DNA of 64,000 bases from Anaerobaca lacustris (lineage in GTDB: Bacteria > Planctomycetota > Phycisphaerae > Sedimentisphaerales > Anaerobacaceae). A program made the position numbers and the translations under genes. The notes beneath the pieces were generated by a model, which was given only the letters and a program-made list of their open reading frames with translations, made no database searches and was not told the origin of the DNA. This document shows, one piece after another, positions 60,416-64,000 of this stretch. How positions within the stretch are numbered: the first letter of the stretch is position 1; each line of letters begins with the position of its first letter. The stretch covers positions 62,001 to 126,000 of the forward strand of contig NZ_JASCXX010000009.1 in assembly GCF_030012215.1 (NCBI RefSeq). The letters are read 5' to 3'.

Positions 60416-62425
60416 CTAACGACCCGGCTCGATGTACCGTACGCTGGAGATCCGATTGTTCCATCTGCACAACCACGAATCGAAGAGCACCACCTGCCCT
60501 GTCCGCTCCTGGTCGATGCGAAAGATCGTGTCCTTTCGCCATTGGATGATCTCTTGGCTGAATTCATTCGCGACGTACTCCGGCAAGTCGAACCGCCACA
60601 GCTCCAGTGGGTCCGTTCTCAGGCGGAAAAGCGAGACCTTGTTGTGCTCGGGATAATACACGAACTTGTTGCCGTCCTGTACGAAGCCGGAGGGCCCCTG
60701 CTGCGTCCAGCCGGCGAAATAGGTCTTGCGATGCAGCGGCAGCGGCCCAAGCGCGTTGTCGCCGTCGAAGCCGAGCGGATCGACGTGGAACCCCAGCAGG
60801 TCCAGGATCGTGGGGGCCAGATCGACGGAGCTGACCGGACGATCCACCCGCCGTCCCGCCTCGATCAACAGAGGCGCCCGAATGCACATGACGATCCGCA
60901 GCACCTCTTCGTACGCGACGCGGTCATGGCCCTGGATCCGATGCTCACCGAAGGCCTCGCCGTGGTCGCCCACCACACAAAAGACCGTATTCTCGGCAAG
61001 TCCCAGGCGGGCCAGCTCGATGTCCAGAGCCTGGATGAACCGGTCGGTGTAGGCAATCGTCTGTTTGTAGCGCTCCACAGGCGTGGCCGCCATCGGACCG
61101 TACCAGGCCGGGACCTCGTACGGGTCGTGGGTCACCGAGCACATGATCGTCAGCAGGAACGGCGTGTCGTCCGACTCAATCCAATCGCGAATCGGTTCGA
61201 GAAGGGCGAACTCATCGGCGCCCAGATAGCCCACGTGAACGTTCGGATCGTTCAAGTCCTCTCGGGCGTAGAACTTCTGATATCCCAGGTTGTGCACCAA
61301 TCCGGCCCGGGACTCGAAGGTGCCGGTGGCCGATTGAAAGAAAGCCGTCCGAAAGCCCATCCCTTGTTCGAGAATCGTCGCCAAGCTGGCATACGGCTCC
61401 GCCATCGGGACGGTCTCGCCGATATCCTGGCACGCGCCGGGCCGTTGACCCGACAGCAGGGCAAACAACGCCTTGGTCGTGTGCGTCACCACCGAGCGGG
61501 CATTCGTAAAGGATACTCCCTGAGACGCCACCGTCGCCAGATAGGGAGTGGGATCGTGGCGGTCACCGTCGCTTTCGACCAGATTGGCGGCCAACGAGGT
61601 GGCGCGGTACTGGATGCCCTCCAGGACGAGGAGCACGACGTTGTGGTTGGTCCTTCGCGGCTTGAGCGACACGGGAACCTCGCTGGCCAGCGGGATCTGA
61701 CGCGTGGCGTTGCTGAAATCGTCCGAGGCCAGGTGTCGGTATTCGGGCAGAAGAAAGGCGAGGATGGCGCGCGCGTGGCAGTTGAACCGCAGCCCGACCG
61801 CCGTGATCTGGGCGGACCCCAGACGGGAGGCCGCCGCCGTGCCGACGATTGCGACGACGATCGCGACGAGGGAGAAGCCGACCTTCGCACGAAACGTCCT
61901 GGGATCGTAGCCGGGCGGCACCGGCCGCGCCAACACGGAGAAGAAGAAGGCCAAGGCAACCGCACTGGGCAACAGCAACGCCGCGGCCGCACCCGGCATG
62001 CGAACCAGGTTCAGGCCCACCAGCTTGCCGATATTCATCGGATCGCGGATCAGCGACAGCAGTTGCATGGGAAGGATCTGCGTCCCCGTTCGGATCAGCC
62101 AGCCCGCATTGACCACCGACCAGGTGCACACGACCGCCGCCGCAATCAAGGCCCCCCGCCAGACCGCCTTGCGGGGCCAGCGGTAGCAGATCAGCGACAG
62201 AACGACTTCAAAGCTCAGCAGCACGGCGATGTCGGTCAGAATCCAACTGGGATACTCACGCAGCAGACCGTAGCGCAGCGCATGGTAGAGCTTCACCGCC
62301 AGACTGCAGAACAACGCCGCGAAGACAATGACGCTCCAAGCCCGTGGCGCCAGCAGGCCGTAGAGCCTGCGAACGAACCCAGCGTGTTCGCGCTGCGCGT
62401 TGAATACTGCTTTCGGTCTACTCAT
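60416..62425 (-). CDS. LtaS-type membrane sulfatase / phosphoglycerol transferase-like
   Basis: A 669-residue protein with about five N-terminal helices (for example VIVFAALFCSLAVKLYHALR; ALIAAAVVCTWSVVNAGWLI; FSLVAIVVAIVGTAAASRLG) and an extracytoplasmic sulfatase-fold domain. It has VVLLVLEGIQYRATS, THTTKALFALLSGQRPGA (nucleophile Thr region), VVGDHGEAFGEHRIQGHDRV, then APLLIEAGRR. The layout is that of LtaS/MdoB-like phosphoglycerol or phosphoethanolamine transferases. Thr rather than Cys in the active segment argues against a true sulfatase. The substrate is unknown. Start 62425 lacks a strong ribosome binding site. Confidence 0.85.
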   Translation of the reverse strand: MSRPKAVFNAQREHAGFVRRLYGLLAPRAWSVIVFAALFCSLAVKLYHALRYGLLREYPSWILTDIAVLLSFEVVLSLICYRWPRKAVWRGALIAAAVVCTWSVVNAGWLIRTGTQILPMQLLSLIRDPMNIGKLVGLNLVRMPGAAAALLLPSAVALAFFFSVLARPVPPGYDPRTFRAKVGFSLVAIVVAIVGTAAASRLGSAQITAVGLRFNCHARAILAFLLPEYRHLASDDFSNATRQIPLASEVPVSLKPRRTNHNVVLLVLEGIQYRATSLAANLVESDGDRHDPTPYLATVASQGVSFTNARSVVTHTTKALFALLSGQRPGACQDIGETVPMAEPYASLATILEQGMGFRTAFFQSATGTFESRAGLVHNLGYQKFYAREDLNDPNVHVGYLGADEFALLEPIRDWIESDDTPFLLTIMCSVTHDPYEVPAWYGPMAATPVERYKQTIAYTDRFIQALDIELARLGLAENTVFCVVGDHGEAFGEHRIQGHDRVAYEEVLRIVMCIRAPLLIEAGRRVDRPVSSVDLAPTILDLLGFHVDPLGFDGDNALGPLPLHRKTYFAGWTQQGPSGFVQDGNKFVYYPEHNKVSLFRLRTDPLELWRFDLPEYVANEFSQEIIQWRKDTIFRIDQERTGQVVLFDSWLCRWNNRISSVRYIEPGR

Positions 62426-62534
62426 GGGGTCGCCATGCTATCCGGGCCACCCCGATAACGCAAGCTGTATATGTCTGGGCCCAGTGCGAGACTCACACGC
62501 ATCATCCGCCGGCGGGCGCGTCGCATGGCAGGCG

Positions 62535-63833
62535 TCAGAAGCTGTAGCGGACGGCGAGGTAGGCGTTGGTGTTGTTGCGGAACTGATTGAAGAAGGTGTA
62601 GTCCTCGTCGCCAAAGAAGATGTTCCCGCCGATCTCGAGCGCCAGGTTGTCGGTGGCCTTGTAGTTGGCGATCGGGCGCATGTAGACGTCCTCATCGGAC
62701 GGTGAGTAGTACGTGAACAGCGAGAGCCGCAGGTTCTGGTTCATCAGGAGCTTGGTCAGACGCAGCGTGGCAAGATGGCGATATTCATCCCGTTTGGGCA
62801 TTCCATCCGGCTGATTGGCCTTGTAGTTACCGTAATCGAGCATCTGTTCAACGTAGTACTGTACGCCGGCGGTGAAATCACGTCCGATGTCCTGCGTGTA
62901 ACCGATCAAGTAGCGCATTTCCGAGTTGTTGACAAGGAAATCATCTCCGCCGCGGTCGTCAACCGAATCGTAGTAGCCCACCTCCGCGTTGCCAATGCCC
63001 TTGCCGATCGCGCCGCGAAGGCTGGCGCCATAGACGTGCAGCTCGGGGAAGATCGCGGCGGTCATCGCCTCGTTGAACCCGCCGGGACTCTTCCAATAGC
63101 CCCAGTACCCGTAGAACGCCAGTTCGTAGTTGCGGATGTTGCGGTACAGACGAAGGGCCAACTCATCGTCGTCAAAGAACGTACGTCGTCGCTCGGTGCT
63201 GAGCTTGTCGTCCCGCCCCGCTCTGTCGCCCAGCACGGGGTTCCAGTAGGACAGTCGCTCTCCGCTGATGAACCGGTCGGAATCGAACTCCGGCGTGTAT
63301 GCGATGTCGAGGTTGGCCCAGTCCATGAAGAGACTGACCTTCACCGCGTCCGACGGCGCCTTGAGGTACTCCGTGTCGCGGCCGATGAAGAACGACTGCC
63401 AGTCTTTGGGAAACAGATCGTTGATGAAGAGCAGATCGCCCGTGCCCCAGGTCAGGACCTGGCGACCCAGCTTGACATCCATGAAGTCGGTCGGACGTCC
63501 GAAGATGTTCGCCTCGCGCATGTCGAAGACGCCCTTCTCTTCGACGCCGTCGCCGTAGACGTCGCCTTTGATCTTGATGTCGCCCCAGTCGCGCATCGAG
63601 AACAGGTCGAACTGGTAGCGCGCCTCCAGGATCGACAGGTCCTTCTCGTGCGGGTCGTTCTGAAGGCGGGAACCGGCGCGCACCTCATAGAAGCCGTGGT
63701 ACTCGGTGTCGAGCTTGTCGAAGAACTCCCGGATCGGGTTCTCCTTCGGCAACTCGTCCTGTGCAACAACGATCGCGGAGCAGGCGACAGCCAACAAGAC
63801 CGCCGCGGCCGCAATACGGCGGGATACGATCAT
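62535..63833 (-). CDS. outer-membrane beta-barrel protein (DUF1302-like)
   Basis: A 432-residue exported protein with signal AAAAVLLAVACSAIVVAQ and a barrel of alternating strands (GFYEVRAGSRLQNDPHEKDL, VKLGRQVLTWGTGDLLFIND, NLALEIGGNIFFGDEDYTFF) ending YLAVRYSF with C-terminal Phe, the BAM signal. The 'GRQ.h.WG.gD.hFhND.FP' block is typical of the DUF1302/alginate-porin group. GGGAGG precedes ATG 63833, which overlaps the stop of the upstream LolA-like gene (ATGA). The pair suggests envelope lipid or hydrophobic-compound export. Confidence 0.82.
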   Translation of the reverse strand: MIVSRRIAAAAVLLAVACSAIVVAQDELPKENPIREFFDKLDTEYHGFYEVRAGSRLQNDPHEKDLSILEARYQFDLFSMRDWGDIKIKGDVYGDGVEEKGVFDMREANIFGRPTDFMDVKLGRQVLTWGTGDLLFINDLFPKDWQSFFIGRDTEYLKAPSDAVKVSLFMDWANLDIAYTPEFDSDRFISGERLSYWNPVLGDRAGRDDKLSTERRRTFFDDDELALRLYRNIRNYELAFYGYWGYWKSPGGFNEAMTAAIFPELHVYGASLRGAIGKGIGNAEVGYYDSVDDRGGDDFLVNNSEMRYLIGYTQDIGRDFTAGVQYYVEQMLDYGNYKANQPDGMPKRDEYRHLATLRLTKLLMNQNLRLSLFTYYSPSDEDVYMRPIANYKATDNLALEIGGNIFFGDEDYTFFNQFRNNTNAYLAVRYSF

Positions 63834-64000
63834 CTCATGGCCTCCCGAGGGGGTCTGCGGAGATAGCGTTCCTCGAAGATATCACCGATGCCGATGTTGT
63901 ACTGGATATCCGTGAACTCCATTTCGGTCTGTCCGCCGGTCTTGAGGTCCTTGACAACCGATTTGGTCACCGTGGCAAAGTCCTGGATCACTTTGACTTC
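63830..64000 (-). CDS. outer-membrane lipoprotein-sorting protein (C-terminus, partial)
   Basis: The last 56 codons of a gene that enters from the right edge: EVKVIQDFATVTKSVVKDLK, then TEMEFTDIQYNIGIGDIFEE and RYLRRPPREAMR. This tail ('hxFxDIxxNxGhxxxhFxxRYLxRPP') is typical of LolA-like 'outer membrane lipoprotein-sorting' proteins that sit with DUF1302 barrels and RND exporters. The stop TGA overlaps the barrel gene's ATG. The rest of the gene lies outside the window. Confidence 0.75.
   Translation of the reverse strand, partial: EVKVIQDFATVTKSVVKDLKTGGQTEMEFTDIQYNIGIGDIFEERYLRRPPREAMR

Overview
The window is a high-GC (roughly 60-63 % by eye) bacterial chromosome segment. It probably comes from Planctomycetota, most likely a Phycisphaerae/Sedimentisphaerales-type lineage. 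The pointers are a prepilin-type protein with a C-terminal H-X9-DG-like end, a secreted dockerin-type protein with the 'DxDADTLVNFADFARLAARW' style calcium repeat, a Tat/lipoprotein sulfatase with HEAT repeats next to a GH2 hydrolase and a sugar MFS carrier, ECF sigma factors with unusual partners, and many small palindromic repeats at gene ends. This placement is inference; there is no rRNA in the window.

Layout. 0-10 kb: a nucleotidyltransferase-like gene, a secreted protein, tRNA-Thr(CGT), a five-helix membrane protein whose C-terminus resembles a serpin, an Rv0078B-like antitoxin/nucleotidyltransferase pair, larE, a secreted EEP-fold hydrolase, a HicB-XRE regulator, der and a GFA-family protein. 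10-14.6 kb: an accessory stretch, lower in GC in its middle, with an HNH-AP2 endonuclease, a CELCG zinc protein, a double zinc-ribbon HEPN candidate and a solo MNT. 14.8-21 kb: a UroD-type protein, the c-di-AMP operon (lipoprotein, cdaA, ybbR) and cstA. 20.8-25.7 kb: a DUF1016 nuclease, a DHFR-like reductase, an MNT/HEPN pair, a truncated membrane protein, a DUF6263-like secreted protein and an HNH remnant. 25.8-34.7 kb: GH2, sulfatase and MFS carrier as a polysaccharide-use operon, a thioesterase, a polysaccharide deacetylase-like protein, and an ECF sigma with a DUF6768-like membrane protein. 34.8-42.8 kb: tRNA-Ser(GGA), an OPT transporter, an MntA/HepT pair flanked by exact 159-bp direct repeats, an Nmad3-like protein, a ParE-type toxin pair, then ilvN, ilvB and a miniature ilvB remnant. 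43-49.7 kb: an ECF sigma factor, an anti-sigma with four zinc fingers, a prepilin-like protein, a C39-peptidase protein fused to its own double-glycine leader-like site and Cys-rich tail, and a dockerin protein. 50-64 kb: a CPA2 antiporter with USP-like tail, gyrA, holA, DUF1848, a DUF362/beta-helix protein, an LtaS-type sulfatase, a DUF1302-like barrel and the end of a LolA-like protein.

The most interesting points are the C39-GG-Cys-rich fusion at 46426-48222 beside the sigma/anti-sigma pair, the deleted ilvB copy that keeps both ends in frame, the direct repeats around the MntA/HepT cassette, short palindromes that repeatedly supply stop codons, and the membrane-anchored serpin-like protein. 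Start sites were chosen from visible Shine-Dalgarno sequences. No database search was possible, so family names rest on recognised motifs.
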